NCBI GenBank assembly: GCA_030762935.1 | Contig: CM060883.1 | Coordinates: 33,317,501 to 33,381,500, forward strand | DNA from: Hymenopus coronatus | Taxonomy: Eukaryota > Arthropoda > Insecta > Mantodea > Hymenopodidae | Length of the DNA stretch: 64,000 bases | Reading direction: 5' to 3' | Shown: positions 21,753-32,416 of the stretch, one piece after another | Layout of the letters: each line of letters opens with the position of its first letter | Position numbering within the stretch: position 1 is the stretch's first letter | Translations under genes and position numbers: made by a program | Notes under the pieces: generated by a model | Seen by the model: only the letters and a program-made list of their open reading frames with translations | What the model was told of the DNA's origin: nothing | Database searches by the model: none

Positions 21753-22238
21753 TACACTCTGTTAAAACGATAGTCTAATCTTTTATGCAATTGAAATTCG
21801 TTTCTGTTTGCATGGCTAGGAGTAAAATAAAATAGAAATGAAATGAATGGAAACTTCCCGTTTGTTAAAAGTGTAAGCATTTTAAATTGAACAACAAGAA
21901 ATATCTTGAAAATCGTTAACTCCATAAAAAATATATATGACAAATTGTGTGTAACGAGATTAAATTTTTCAGCAGTAGCTTTTTGTCCATCTCTATCGTT
22001 TAACAATTATGCAAAATTCATTCAAAATGAAGAGGACTTCAGAATTTATTCACACTACATTCATTATATACATTTTTATTTACCATGTAAATGCTTTTAC
22101 CGTATTATAATCAAATTTCTTAGAAATATTTTTGAGAAAAACCAAAATTCCTAAATGTAAGAGTAATTTGGTTGGTTAGTTATATCGTTATTTCCTGTAA
22201 CTCCTGAGGGCATATTGCATCCTTAAGATGTTTCCATG
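21753..22238 (+). mobile_element. family H 5'/central fragment
   Basis: A second diverged fragment joined to the first. It runs from AATACACTCTGTTAAAACGATAGTC through the central blocks to CATCCTTAAGATG. Confidence 0.65.
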
Positions 22239-22260
22239 ATCTGAGTTATCTTTTTAATTT

Positions 22261-22386
22261 GTGAGTTCGCCGCTAGGCGAAATGGAGACTAAGGATCAGC
22301 TTGTCGCCCTCAGATGGCACTGTAGGACGAAATCACGACTTGCTGACCGAAATGGGGTTCTTTTACATGCAAATAAATATTACACA
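22261..22386 (+). repeat. SINE C-like repeat fused upstream of a Jockey relic
   Basis: Third occurrence of the GTTCGCCGCTAGG...AGATGGCACTGTAGGACGAAATCACGAC block. It supplies the first 42 or so residues of a 152-residue open frame, so that frame is a chimera of two repeats. Confidence 0.6.
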
Positions 22387-23030
22387 GGACACTGCACTCT
22401 TATAGTCCCCCTGATGCTCTATGCCTGCGAAGTGTGGGGAATGGCAGCAGACTCCTGGCTTCTCTGGTTACAGGAGGTACAGAATAGAGGACTCCGGTCC
22501 ATATATTGTGTATGTCGACGTTTCCCTTTGAGGCTACTACATGAAGCTTCGGCCCTCCCATATGTGGAAGATGTTATTAGGCGCCGGGCTCAAAAATTCT
22601 ACGCCAGATTGGGCGAACATGAGAACGCACTTGTCAGATCTCTGGGGGAGTACTTACCCTCTGAACGCCGAAAGAGGCGGTTCTGGGTTCCCCGCATGGC
22701 TTGTGGGCACCCCCGGTAACAACGGTTATAACAACGGTTATAAACCAGCCAACAAATAGCTGAACAAAGCACTCCCCCCTCCCATTGGGAGAGATCTATC
22801 AAAATTCACCACCATATTTAAACAAAATAAACACCATTGGAGCAGAGGAAAGGATGCTGCTCCTGAAAACGCAACCGCTCGAGGAACTACCAGCGCTACC
22901 TCCTTAACACTAACACTCGAAACCTCAAAATAAAACCTCAACCTTCACCTCATTCCTGTGGTTAAACCCTTACCAGGGTAGGTACACAGCAACAACACCC
23001 AGGCTCACCACGAGCCTACCAGACACGCAC
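22387..23030 (+). pseudogene. Jockey-like non-LTR retrotransposon, 3' end
   Basis: The in-frame part (22387-22719) encodes the thumb and C-terminal region of a Jockey-clade reverse transcriptase. It includes LYACEVWG (22417-22440), VQNRGLRSI and LPYVEDVIRRRAQKFYARL, all typical of the family. The catalytic FADD region is missing. After the stop comes a probable 3' untranslated region with a small direct repeat (AACAACGGTTAT twice, about 22719-22742). Its 3' edge is approximate. It is a 5'-truncated relic. Confidence 0.75.
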
Positions 23031-23037
23031 GCACTGC

Positions 23038-23120
23038 ATTTACTTCACTTCAGAAGGAAAACAATTCAAGGATTTTTGAGACCTTGGGGTTTAGCGTCTA
23101 GCCCACTACACCACGGAGGG
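23038..23120 (-). repeat. SINE B head remnant
   Basis: Minus-strand head end (CCCTCCGTGGTGTAGTGGGCTAG) with the adjacent GGATTTTTGAG body motif. Confidence 0.5.
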
Positions 23121-23123
23121 CGA

Positions 23124-23350
23124 AAAGGGTTGTTTGTGGTGGGGGATTTTGTGAAGATCTTCATTTAGCATCCTTGAAGATGCTGAATTGAAATATCAAG
23201 TCTGGTTTTTAACCGCGCACGGCCTTTTCCTATTTTTTTTTTAAACAGGGGACTCTAAAACTTGTATTTCCAGTGAAATCTTGTATCGAATTTTAGGGTA
23301 GAATATAATAGCTTCTCTGCTTATGTACTACGACTAAGTAGAGATATTAA
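23124..23350 (+). mobile_element. family H 3' fragment
   Basis: Starts AAAGGGTTGTTTGTGGTGGGGGA and runs to a degraded hairpin (GCTTCTCTGCTTATGTACTACGACTAAGTAGAGA). Confidence 0.7.
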
Positions 23351-23710
23351 AGTGAAGCGCTGTAAGTTTTAGAAGTGCGGAACGGTACATACACACACAG
23401 TTCATGGTTATCGATATGCGACATGCGATACGGAATCGACCTTGATGATGGACGCGTGCTGCCCAGTGTAACCCTATCCTTGTTGTGAACAGTCTACTTG
23501 CAGGCGGCGCCACGTATCTTCGCTAAATCATCAAACTGCCTGCCCCGCCTTCCTCTACTGCAACTTTCTTCTTGTAGCTCTCCTTACACCAGCTGCTAAC
23601 CTGCAGGTAGTAGTAATTGATGCCCTCGTTGCTACGTGCTGGAATCGAACCGCGGACATACGTGCTAACTACCTATATTGCTAGAACTTTAGACACTTAT
23701 AACCGATAAC
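23351..23710. other. unassigned sequence with tRNA-like remnant
   Basis: At 23636-23682 the minus strand has a canonical B box GGTTCGATTCC after a degraded A-box region (GGTAGTTAGCACG). It is probably the head of an old SINE. The rest is unassigned. Confidence 0.5.
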
Positions 23711-23938
23711 ATCTTACATGCTACATGCACGTGACTTCTCTATCTATTCTGCAACAAACTATACTTACAAAATGTTATTCTTCCACCCAGTTCATACTGG
23801 TTACTATGTGATGACATTGAAATTCCGTTATTTGCTTCACCAGATGAAAAATGACTTCTTTGTTGTTTAAGAAAAGTACAAGTACTGGGAAATTTAAATT
23901 AAAAACAAGAAATATCTCGGACATTGTTAACTTCACAA
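23711..23938 (+). mobile_element. family H 5' fragment
   Basis: 5' end with CTACATGCACGTGACTTCTCTATC through ATATCTCGGACATTGTTAACTTCACA. It is truncated and strongly diverged. Confidence 0.6.
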
Positions 23939-23939
23939 G

Positions 23940-24650
23940 TATTGCCGGCGCAAAACTTCCAGAATCGTGAGCCTGACCGCCAACCGATCCTAGCTTATCG
24001 GAGTTTGTGCTATGGTACTATGCTTACTTAAAGTCACAGCGAGCAAACTTTGTACAGTCTGTATCGAAAGTGTTCCGCATGTTTGTATTCAAAGTTGGCA
24101 GTAAATAGTTTCATTTTATTTATTTTACTTTTTTTAACCATGGCTCCTACGTTTTTAAAAGTTAAGAGGCAAGGTATTACTTATTCAGATCAGAGAAATA
24201 ATTCTAAGTGTCCGCCTCTTCATGAAACAAGAGGCAGAGATGAAGGAAGAAAATGTATGTTCCTCGAGTTCTGCAAAAGCCTGTACAAAGTGAATGAAAG
24301 AATAGCTAAAGTAACTGATATTTCACTGAGTTCCGTTTCCAGGGTTCTCAAAGATAAGAAAGAAAAATAAAACTAAATATATCACTTTTAAATTAAAAGA
24401 TGTGGAACAGTTGTGTCGCCAGCGAATTGCAGAAATCGGCAGGCCAGAATGGTAAAATGTATGTTGACATGTTGAGAACATTGCAAATTATTAGAAAGAA
24501 TTGTAGAAAATCAAATAGAAAGAATTCTAATCTAGGATAATGGTGCAGGAAGAAGCGATAACATTGATGATGACAATGGCGTGAACGAAGACAGGACTGC
24601 CAGGAGTGGAAGAATTGGAGGCAGACGATTGACATTGTTTATATAGTACC
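23940..24650 (+). pseudogene. possible DNA-transposon relic with HTH-like segment
   Basis: An open frame from 24141 (MAPTFLKVKRQG) to 24370 ends VNERIAKVTDISLSSVSRVLKD. This reads like a small helix-turn-helix found in N termini of some insect transposon proteins. Downstream, broken frames include ERIVENQIERILI and an acidic stretch (DNIDDDNGVNED) resembling the C-terminal tails of such proteins. No catalytic domain lies between, so an internally deleted element is one reading. A small unrelated gene cannot be excluded. Confidence 0.3.
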
Positions 24651-24885
24651 CTATTTGCATAGATGTTTTGTAGATAGAAATATACATATAAACATATTTT
24701 TCAGTGCAGCGCCGTACAGTGCAGGTGCATAAGAGGTGACATATTTGACATTGACTGTGACAGGCACTCTTCCAGCATGCATGCATCGACTGGTGAACTG
24801 CTTATCTGAAAGTACAACTCGCTTCCTAGCTCTCATTAAGCTTTTCACATGTCCAGATCTTTTGCGCCAGTTATACACTTTTTGA

Positions 24886-25098
24886 TAGTGTTTAACGCCC
24901 GCTTTTACTACCAAGGCACCGCAGGCGATGACACTGGTGATACATGGAATGAATCGGTGGAATGTGATTGTGGGGGAAACCGGAGAATACCCGCCCCTGC
25001 GCCGCTTTGTCCACCACAAATCCAAATGCCGTCATATGGTATCGAAACCAGGCCGTCTAGGTGAGAGGTGAGTGGGCTAACAACGGCGCGGCCCCTCA
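24886..25098 (-). repeat. SINE A, near full length
   Basis: Contains GTGTTTAACGCCCGC, CACCGCAGGCGATGACACTGG, GTGGGGGAAACCGGAGAATA and a degraded tRNA head (GGTTTCGATACC, CTAGACGGCCTGG, GTTGTTAGCCCACTC on minus). Confidence 0.75.
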
Positions 25099-25388
25099 AG
25101 TAGATATACTACACAAAAATTGTCTGTATTAACGCCATCTACAAGTTTTGTGTGACAAGATTTGTTCTATTTCTTACAGTTTACCAGTTATGAAAAAAAC
25201 CCTCTTCATTCCAGAAAATTAAAGATATATAATTTTATCTAAATACGTTATATTATCAATTTTAATCAAAATCGTTTGAGGTATTTTTAAGAATAACGAA
25301 AATTTCGAAAATCCTTCATGCAAAGGGTAGTTTGCGATGAGGGGGGGATCTTCCTTGCAAATCTGCGTGTCGCATCCTTTGAAGATAT
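25099..25388 (+). mobile_element. family H central/3' fragment
   Basis: Runs from CTACACAAAAATTGTCTG to GCGTGTCGCATCCTTTGAAGAT, then breaks off into an AAT microsatellite. Confidence 0.7.
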
Positions 25389-25442
25389 AATAATAATGAT
25401 AATAATAATAAATAAAATAATAATAAATAATATAATAATTAC
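25386..25442. repeat. AAT microsatellite
   Basis: Imperfect AAT/ATA repeats replacing the 3' end of the preceding H fragment. Confidence 0.9.
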
Positions 25443-25476
25443 AACAACAATCCGGTGTCGCTACATAAACAAAAAA

Positions 25477-26314
25477 TCTGATGTGTTCCATTCACATGAC
25501 TTTCTTTACATCTCTGCAACAAATTATTGTTAAAAAGCTTATGCTTCTATTTACTTCATGCTAATCGAGAAAAAAATAGCAAAAATAGTCTTATGACTTG
25601 CTACCTTGTAAGTAGAAGCGAAATAAGGGAGTAGCACAGGTTAAAGTGATAGTCAAAAGCTGGTTGCTATACGACTGAAGTTCCTTTGTATGGACAGGAG
25701 TTGACAAATTCCTGTATGAGAAAAGTATAAGTTTTTCAAAGCTGTAACCAATAACAAGGAATATTTCAAAAACGATCAACTCCAAGGAAAAAAAAATATA
25801 TTACATAAATTGTGTGTTTTAACGTGCTCTACATTTTTTGTATTGTAAGTTTTTGTCCATCCCTTACGGTTTAGCAGTTATGCAAAATTCCGTAAAATCC
25901 ATCCAGAATAGTCTTCAGAGGCTAATCTCAGAAAATTCAAGAAAATACATTTTATTTGTCAAGTAAATATCTTCAATATACGATATTTTAATCAAAATTG
26001 TTAGAGCCATTGTTGAGAAAATCAACATTTTCGACCAAAAGTTCCATGTAAAGAGTAGTCGGGGGTGGGGGAGGGGTTTCTTGAAAATCTTCGTGTCGCA
26101 TCCCTGGAATGCCAAGTTTGGTTTTTAACGGACTTTTCGTTTTTGAGTTTTGCTGCCCGCAGACACACACACGGACATTTTTCTAAGAACGTTTTCTTTT
26201 TATTCAGGAGATCGCAAAACATGTATTTCCAGTGAAATCTCCATATCGAATTTTTATGTGCATTACGGTACCTTCTCTATACACTATGTACATGGTACGT
26301 GTAGAGAAAGTAAA
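25477..26314 (+). mobile_element. family H copy, full length
   Basis: TCTGATGTGTTCC to AGAGAAAGTAAA. The hairpin at about 26274-26308 is type A with the loop variant ATGGTAC. The usual GGAAGATACTAAACTTAAATACC block has an internal deletion at 26107-26111. Confidence 0.9.
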
Positions 26315-26316
26315 CT

Positions 26317-27158
26317 TCTGATGTGTTCCATTCTCATGACTTTCTCTACATCTCTGCAAATAATTGTTAAATAGCTTATTCTTCTATTTACTTCATGCTA
26401 TTCCAGAAAACATTAGCAGAAACCGTCTTATTACTACTTACATATAAATAAAAGCGAAATAAGGGAGTAAGCTGGTTCCTATGTGACTGAAGTTCCTTTG
26501 GACAAGAGTTGACAAATTCCTGAATGAGAAAAGAATATGTTTTTTAAAGCTGAAATCAAAAATAAGGAATATCTCAAAAACGATCAACTCCACGAAAAAA
26601 AATGTACATAATATAAATTGTGTGTTTTATCGTGATATTCATTTTTTGTACAGTGAGTTTTTATCTATCTCTTACGGTTTACCAGTTATGCAAACTTCAA
26701 TAAAAACCATCTAGAACAAAGAGGTCTTTAGAGGCCGTTCCCAGAAAATTCAAGATATACATTTTATTTTTCAGGTAAATATCTTTAACATACGATATTC
26801 TAATCAAAATCGTGAGAGCCATTTTTGAGAAAATCTAAATTTTCTTAAACATTTCCACGTAAAGGGTAGTTGAGTTGGGGGGATTTTCTTGAAAATCTTC
26901 GTATCGTATCCTTGGAACATACCAAACTTAAATACCAAGTTTGGTAATTAACTGTCTTTTCATTTTTGAGCTATGCTGTCCAAAGACACACACAGACACA
27001 CACGCACGCACAACTCACGGACATTTTAATAATAAAAATTTGTTGGTTTCAGGGGGACCCGAAACATGTATTACCGTTGAAATCTCGGTATGAATTTTTG
27101 GGTGCATTACAATACGTTCTCTATATACTATGTACATAGTACGTGTGGAGAAAGTAAA
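26317..27158 (+). mobile_element. family H copy, tandem with previous
   Basis: Starts TCTGATGTGTTCC two bases after the previous copy's end. Near full length, with a CA-rich tract at about 26985-27012. The hairpin (27119-27155) uses TATATACTATGTACATAGT with right arm GTGTGGAGAA. Confidence 0.9.
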
Positions 27159-27637
27159 AATTCGTGAGTCAAGATAAGGTTTGCCACTTTGCCGCAATCG
27201 CCAATTGTCGCCCGAAGTCAAATCTAATCTCGCGAGAAACAACTGGTATCTACTGGAGTTATCTCATTTCCGATATTAGCTTTAATTTTCAAATAATGTT
27301 TTCTGAACCGTGATTTTGTGAACCATGGAAGGAGTCTATACCACCAGAGCCGCAATTAAAATGCTACTCGGAAGATACACGCAACACTGAAACCAATCTA
27401 ATTACTACTCCATTGTTACCTATTGCATCAAATGCACACGAAAAATATGCGTTTTTGTTTTCATAAGCTAATACGAAATACGCTACATATCTGTATTATT
27501 TATGGTTATACAATTCTATTTTTAAGAAAGTTTATTTTTCGCTCCACGTTATTAATCGAGATAAAACTTTGCAGAAATAGACATATTCCATATTTATTTA
27601 TAAATAAAGCGAATAATGATAATCAAAAGTTTAAAAA
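27159..27637. other. unassigned sequence
   Basis: AT-rich. A 120-residue frame spans 27423-27785 but runs into the next H copy and has no recognisable feature. Confidence 0.5.
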
Positions 27638-28537
27638 TCTTATGTGTTACACTCACATGACTTTCTCTAGCTGCTCCACAAACAAACTTCTTGCAAAAGA
27701 AAAGTCTTCTTTCAACACCATGCTAATCGAGATAAACGTTAGTAGAATTTTATTACGTAGTTCCTTATACGTAGACTGGAACTAAGGAAATTCACTAGAA
27801 TAAAGTGGTAGTAAAATGTTTAAAAGCATTGCAAATCACTTCTTTATTTGGCCAAGAGTAGAACAAAAGAAAAACGGACTCTCCCGTCTGAGAAAAGTGT
27901 AAGTACTTCACAGCTGAAACTTATAACAAGCAATACCTCAAAAACGATAAACTCCACGAAAAAAATGTATATGACCTAATTTGTATTTTAACAAGACCTA
28001 AATTTCTTGTTCCATAAGTTTTTGTCTATCTCTTATGGTTTACTAGTTATGCAAATTAAGCAAAATTCATTAAGAATAAACAGGTCTTTAGAATCTATTC
28101 CCAGAAAACTCAAGATATGCATTTTATTTGTGATAGAAATGGCTTTAATATGTGGCATTTTAATCAAAATCGTTAGAGCCACTTCTTAAAAAAACAAAAT
28201 TTTCGAAAATTTGTCTATGTAAAGGGTAGTTAGGGGTGGGGGTATTTTCTTGAAAATCTTCGTTCCCATCCTTGGAAGATACCAAACTTAAATACCAAGT
28301 TTTGTATTTAACCGTCTTTCGTTCTTGAACTATGCTGTCCACAGACACACCCCCCTCCCACACACAGACAGATAGACACACACACACGGACCTGTTTCTG
28401 AAAGTGATTTTCTTTTTGGACTCAGGGGGTCCTAAAGCATGTATTTCCGGTGAAATCTCGACATCGAATTTTTGGGTGAAATACAATACTTATCTATGCC
28501 TATGTACATTGTACATGCGGGGCTAGAGAAAGTAAAA
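27638..28537 (+). mobile_element. family H copy, diverged subfamily
   Basis: Starts TCTTATGTGTTACAC. Subfamily-specific 5' body: CTAGCTGCTCCACAAACAAAC, AGTTCCTTATACGTAG, TTTGGCCAAGAGTAG. It ends with a type B hairpin (TATCTATGCCTATGTAC...GCGGGGCTAGAGAA). The CA tract is at 28350-28385. Confidence 0.9.
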
Positions 28538-28639
28538 ATTGGACGCTATATGGTGGTCTTAAAATTCTGTATCTAGTGTTTTCAAGCAATCACGACTAAG
28601 CAAGTATGAAGAAACTGAAACTTAATTAACATGTATCTG

Positions 28640-29335
28640 AAATGGAGTGTCACAAAGAGGGTTATTTGGAACAAATTGTGTGTTTTGAAGAGATCTACAG
28701 GTTTTTTTATGTACGTTTTCGTCTATCACTGAATATTTTCAGTTATACAACATTCCTTCTGAATAAAGGCAATTCATAAGCTATTCCAATAAAATTCAAG
28801 ATATTTATGATATAAGTATATTTAATATATAGGACTCGAAATCGATAGGTCATGCCGTGGCTGAGTGGTTAGACCACTCGTCTCTCATCTAGACGGCCCG
28901 AGTTCCCAAGCGACCGCATGTGAGATTTGTGGTGGACAAAGCGGCGCAGGGATGGGTTTCCTCCGGGTTCTCTGGTTTCCCCCGGCATCGCATTCCACCG
29001 GTGCTCCATCTTCATTCATGTATCACTCATCAGTGTCATCGCCTGCGGTGCCACAGTAGTAAACGCTGTCATTAAACACTACCACTATCGAAATCGATAG
29101 ACATTTTTTATAAAATAAAAGAAAAAAATTAAAAACATTCAATTTAAGGCTACCTGAGATAGGGAATTTTCTTGAATATTATGCCGTTATTTCTTGAACG
29201 AAGTATGACTTTTCGTTTTTGAGTTAGGCGATTCACATTAATCTTTTCTAAGATTTTTTTTTTTTTCAGGGGTCCTCAACACGTGTCTTTCTGGTGAAAT
29301 ATCGGCACCAAATTACTAAATACATAGTAGATAAA
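28640..29335 (+). mobile_element. family H central/3' fragment split by SINE A
   Basis: Central blocks from AACAAATTGTGTGTTTTG to TCGATAG (28848). They resume at 29101 (ACATTTTTTATAAAAT) and run to a degraded 3' end near 29335. The gap is the SINE A insertion. Confidence 0.75.
28849..29087 (+). mobile_element. SINE A insertion with 13-bp target duplication
   Basis: 239 bp flanked by the identical 13-mer TCGAAATCGATAG at 28836-28848 and 29088-29100. The head carries a canonical A box TGGCTGAGTGG. The B box is damaged (CGAGTTCCCAAGC, where sister copies read GGTTCGATCCCAAGC). The body holds GGTTTCCTCCGGGTTCTCTGG and the 3' end ATTAAACACTACC. This copy defines the family's ends and orientation. 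Confidence 0.9.
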
Positions 29336-29599
29336 CCATTTATATGAAAACTTATTCTAATATTTTATATTAGATCTCCTAGCAGCCTGATCCGGGAGCA
29401 TAAAACATAAAGATACAAGATAATGCATTTAATTTTATTTCTCGAGAGTCATTCATTGGAAATGAAGAAATTTAGAGAACGTTTCTTGTTCTTTTCTTTT
29501 TTTTAAGACAGTTCCGGAGGCTTATCAAGGCACTGTATTCCTTTTTTCCTCTTTTTTTTCCAGTTTCCCACATTTCCTTAGTTGACCTATAAATGTTTG
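29336..29599. other. unassigned AT-rich sequence
   Basis: No recognised feature; T-rich tracts around 29494-29552. Confidence 0.5.
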
Positions 29600-29745
29600 T
29601 TTTCCTTTTACACACACAGACATATACACATTTACAAACACAGGAACACCCATGCCCAAGACGGGACTGGAACGTACGATCCCCTGCGCCACGAAGCACC
29701 AAAGCGAGGCGCTTTAGCGAGCGCGGCCATCGGGACCGACATTTC
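29600..29745 (-). repeat. tRNA-like SINE with TG tail (SINE F)
   Basis: Minus-strand tRNA-like head (GGCCGCGCTCGCTAAAGCGCC, CGTTCCAGTCCCG) followed by GGGCATGGGTGTTCC and a TG-rich tail ending near 29605. Single copy in the window. Confidence 0.5.
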
Positions 29746-30121
29746 CTCAAACCTTGCTTTATAACGTCACTAAGTTTCAGTGTCTCATTGTGCTGAATTT
29801 TGTTTTAAAATGGTGGTGTGGTTGATTTCTTTCTGCGAGGCAGTAAATCAAATTAAACATTCATAGACGCTTACAAAACGTCTATGGGGCTGAAGCAGTG
29901 GATAGGAGATCTTTCAGTCATCTGAATTAGCATAGTGTCAGAGGTAGAACGGGGTAAAGCATGTCGCATCTTCCACGCTAGGGAGAGCGAGTCCTGCTGA
30001 ATATTACCGAACTGGAATATACAATCTGACTTGTAGATGGCGTTGGTCAGATATTTGAACGGAGACTGTGAAATAAAGGTACCTGTAGCCAATCAATAGG
30101 GGAATAATATAGTATATACGA
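29746..30121. other. unassigned sequence
   Basis: No frame or repeat that I can assign. Confidence 0.5.
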
Positions 30122-30795
30122 GGGCCGTTTTTTTTTCAACCTCCAATAGGCTATAAATAAAAGACAAGTTCATAGAAAAGAATTATTTTATTATTAAAAG
30201 GTTTGTCCATTATGGTTACTTTTCAACATAATAACCGGAAAAATTGAGACATTTATCGTACTGTGCACAAGCTTTGCAATACCCGCTTCAAAAAATGTTG
30301 CCGCCAATGATTTCAAATGAGCATTAAGCATTTTGAAGATCTTCGTTGGTTTGAAAGTGCTGCCCTCCTAACCACGTCTTCAGTTCAGGGAAAAGGTGAA
30401 AGTCGCTGGGTGCCAGGTCAAGACTGTATGGCGGATGATCGAAAATGTCCCATTGAAATTGTTCAAGGAAGCGATGGGTTGTGTCAGCAGTGTGTGGACG
30501 AGCGTTGTCATGGATCAACACAACTCCTGAAGTCAGAATTCCTCTTCGTTTGTTTTGAGTAGCTCTCCGCAAACGTCGTAAAGTACGAAGATCTTTAAAA
30601 CAACGTCAATGCTCAATTGAAATCATTGGCGGCAACATTTTTTGAAGCGAGTATTGCAAAGCTTGAGCACAGGTACGATAAATGTCTCAATCTTTTCGGT
30701 GATTGTGTTGAAGAGTAACCATAAGTGTACACAGCTTTTAGTAATAAAATAATTGTTTTCTATGAATTTGTCTTTTATTTATAGCCTATCGTACA
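30122..30795 (-). mobile_element. mariner 3, palindromic deletion derivative
   Basis: Two copies of the same mariner 3' end lie in inverted orientation. The left copy (minus) runs from 30572 down to the element end CGAGGGCCG next to TA at 30118-30121. The right copy (plus) spans about 30578-30790. Arms of roughly 210 bp match closely from AAGATCTTCGT through the 3' untranslated region. The right arm lacks the terminal inverted repeat. The structure would fold into a long hairpin. Confidence 0.85.
30215..30572 (-). pseudogene. mariner 3 transposase, C-terminal third
   Basis: The minus-strand frame includes the second catalytic site IHDNARPHTA and the third (HPPYSLDLAPSDFHLF) of a DD34D mariner transposase, then WLGGQHF. 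A stop after QTNEDLQNA is followed in frame by SLAATFFEAGIAKL, where a one-base loss in the RYDK region ends the similarity. The N-terminal two thirds, with the first Asp, are absent. The inverted partner at 30640-30719 still encodes an intact C terminus (HRYDKCLNLFGDCVEE, stop). Confidence 0.85.
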
Positions 30796-30849
30796 TCGAG
30801 TCAGAAAGAAAATCAAGTGCATTACTTATTGAACGTTCCTGGTATTTTC

Positions 30850-30915
30850 TTTTCCATTTATTGGGTGGAGTGCAAATCTTCTCTAACTTCTATGTGTGCA
30901 CGTGGTACACAAAGT
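30850..30915 (+). mobile_element. family H 3'-end remnant
   Basis: Short stretch with ATTGGGTGGAGTGCAAATCTTCTCT and a broken hairpin. Confidence 0.45.
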
Positions 30916-31020
30916 AGGTTTTCCCATGCGTATGTGATTTGAGTTCGGTCGAATTTTCAGAAAGGACTTTCCATTCTTCATAGTGCTTGACTCATATATG
31001 AAGAATAGTGTAAAACTTGA

Positions 31021-31306
31021 AATTGAGTTTTATTTAAGGTCGCTCTTCAGCTGCAGCGGTTCTTAGCGTCCCATTCTATGAATATTGGGCGTGAAAGAAA
31101 ATTTTGCTCAGAGACCTCTAACAAAATTGAGGTTCTTTTACATATTTCACGTTTTTTCTTTTACGACGCTGGACCAACGGTTTTACTTCCCTTCCGAAGG
31201 AAGCCATTCTAAGAATTTTTACGCCCGAAAAAAGTTCATCGCCCTTCTCCGTGCTTGAACCTTCGGTTTTAAAACCATATGTTACCCCCAGACCATGGAG
31301 GACAGA
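31021..31306 (-). repeat. SINE B, near full length
   Basis: Contains GTCCATTCTATGAATATTGGGCGTG-type 3' end, GCTCAGAGACCTCT, CTTCCGAAGGAAGCCATTCTAAG and TTTTTACGCCCGAAAAAA, with a degraded tRNA head on minus (CATGGTCTGGGGGTAACATATG). Confidence 0.75.
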
Positions 31307-31359
31307 CGCTTAGTATAGATAGACATTTTGCTTGTACGCGCGCGCGTCTTTTTCATTGT

Positions 31360-31442
31360 TTTATCTGTCTCATCCGGGACTTGAACACGGTTCTCCCGCT
31401 CTCCGTGCGATTGCTCTAACCATTAAGCTCTAAACCATTTTT
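31360..31442 (-). repeat. tRNA-like SINE head
   Basis: Minus strand: A-box region CTTAATGGTTAGAGC and B-box region GTGTTCAAGTCCC with sensible spacing. The anticodon arm is present but acceptor arms do not pair, so it is a SINE head or pseudo-tRNA. Confidence 0.5.
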
Positions 31443-31472
31443 CAACTGGTTTCAATTTTATATAGTAAAAAA

Positions 31473-32346
31473 TCTGATGTGTACCATTCACATGACTTTC
31501 TCTACATTTCTGCAACAAATTATTCTTAAAAAGCTTATACTTCTATTTACTTCATGCTAATCAGAAAAAGAAATTAGCAGAAATAGTCTTATTACTCGCT
31601 TCCTTGTAAGTAGAAGCGAAATAAGAGAGTACCATTGGTTAAAGTAATAGTCAAAAGCTGATTGCTATGTCACTGAGGTTCCTTTATTTGTATGTGCAGC
31701 AGTTGACAAATTCCTGTATGAGAAAAGAGTAAATTTTTCAAAGCTGAAACCAAAAATAAGGAATGTCTCAAAAACGATGAGCTCCAACAAAAAAATGTAG
31801 ATAACATAAATTGTGTGTTTTAACGTGCTCTACATTTGTTGTGTAGTAAGTTTTTGTCCATCTCTTACGGTTTAGCAGTTATCCAAAATTCTGTAAAATT
31901 AATTCAGAATAAAGTACTCTTCAGAGGCTATTCCCAGAAAGTTCAAGATATATATTCTATTTGTCAGGTAAATATCTTTAATATACGAAATTTTAATCAA
32001 AACCGTTAGAGCCATTTTTGAGAAAATCAAAATTTTCGAAAACAGTTCCATGTAAAGGGTAGTTGGGGATGGGGGGATTTTCCTTAAATCTTCCGTGTCG
32101 CATCCATGGAAGATACTAAACTTAAATACCAACTTGGTATTTTACCGACTTTTCGTTTTTGAGTTATCCTGTTCACAGACACATGGGCACACACACACAT
32201 ACGGACCGTTTTCCGAAAATGCTTTTCTTAGATAAAGGGTACCCTAAAACATATATTTTCGGTGAAATCTCGATATCGAATTTTTGGTTGGAGTGCAATA
32301 CCTTCTGTATACACTATGCACATAATGCGTATAGAGAAAGTAAAAA
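31473..32346 (+). mobile_element. family H copy, full length (good reference copy)
   Basis: TCTGATGTGTACC to AGAGAAAGTAAAAA, 874 bp, with every conserved block: ACTTTCTCTACATTTCTG, AAGCTTATACTTCTATTTAC, TCTTACGGTTTAGCAG, ATTCCCAGAAAGTTCAAG, CGTTAGAGCC, GTAAAGGGTAGTT and the hairpin at 32303-32338. It has no open frame longer than 77 residues. Confidence 0.9.
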
Positions 32347-32366
32347 TCGTTACCAAGTGTAATATT

Positions 32367-32368
<2 letters not shown>

Positions 32369-32414
<46 letters not shown>
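32369..32414. repeat. AT then AC microsatellite
   Basis: A perfect AT run (about 32369-32405) passes into ACACACAC just past the 3' end of the preceding H copy. Confidence 0.95.
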
Positions 32415-32415
<1 letters not shown>

Positions 32416-32416
32416 T

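Noticed and set aside
22261..22719. A single 152-residue gene
   Set aside because: The first 42 or so residues are SINE C-like DNA and the remainder is a Jockey-like reverse-transcriptase end, so the frame is a chance fusion.
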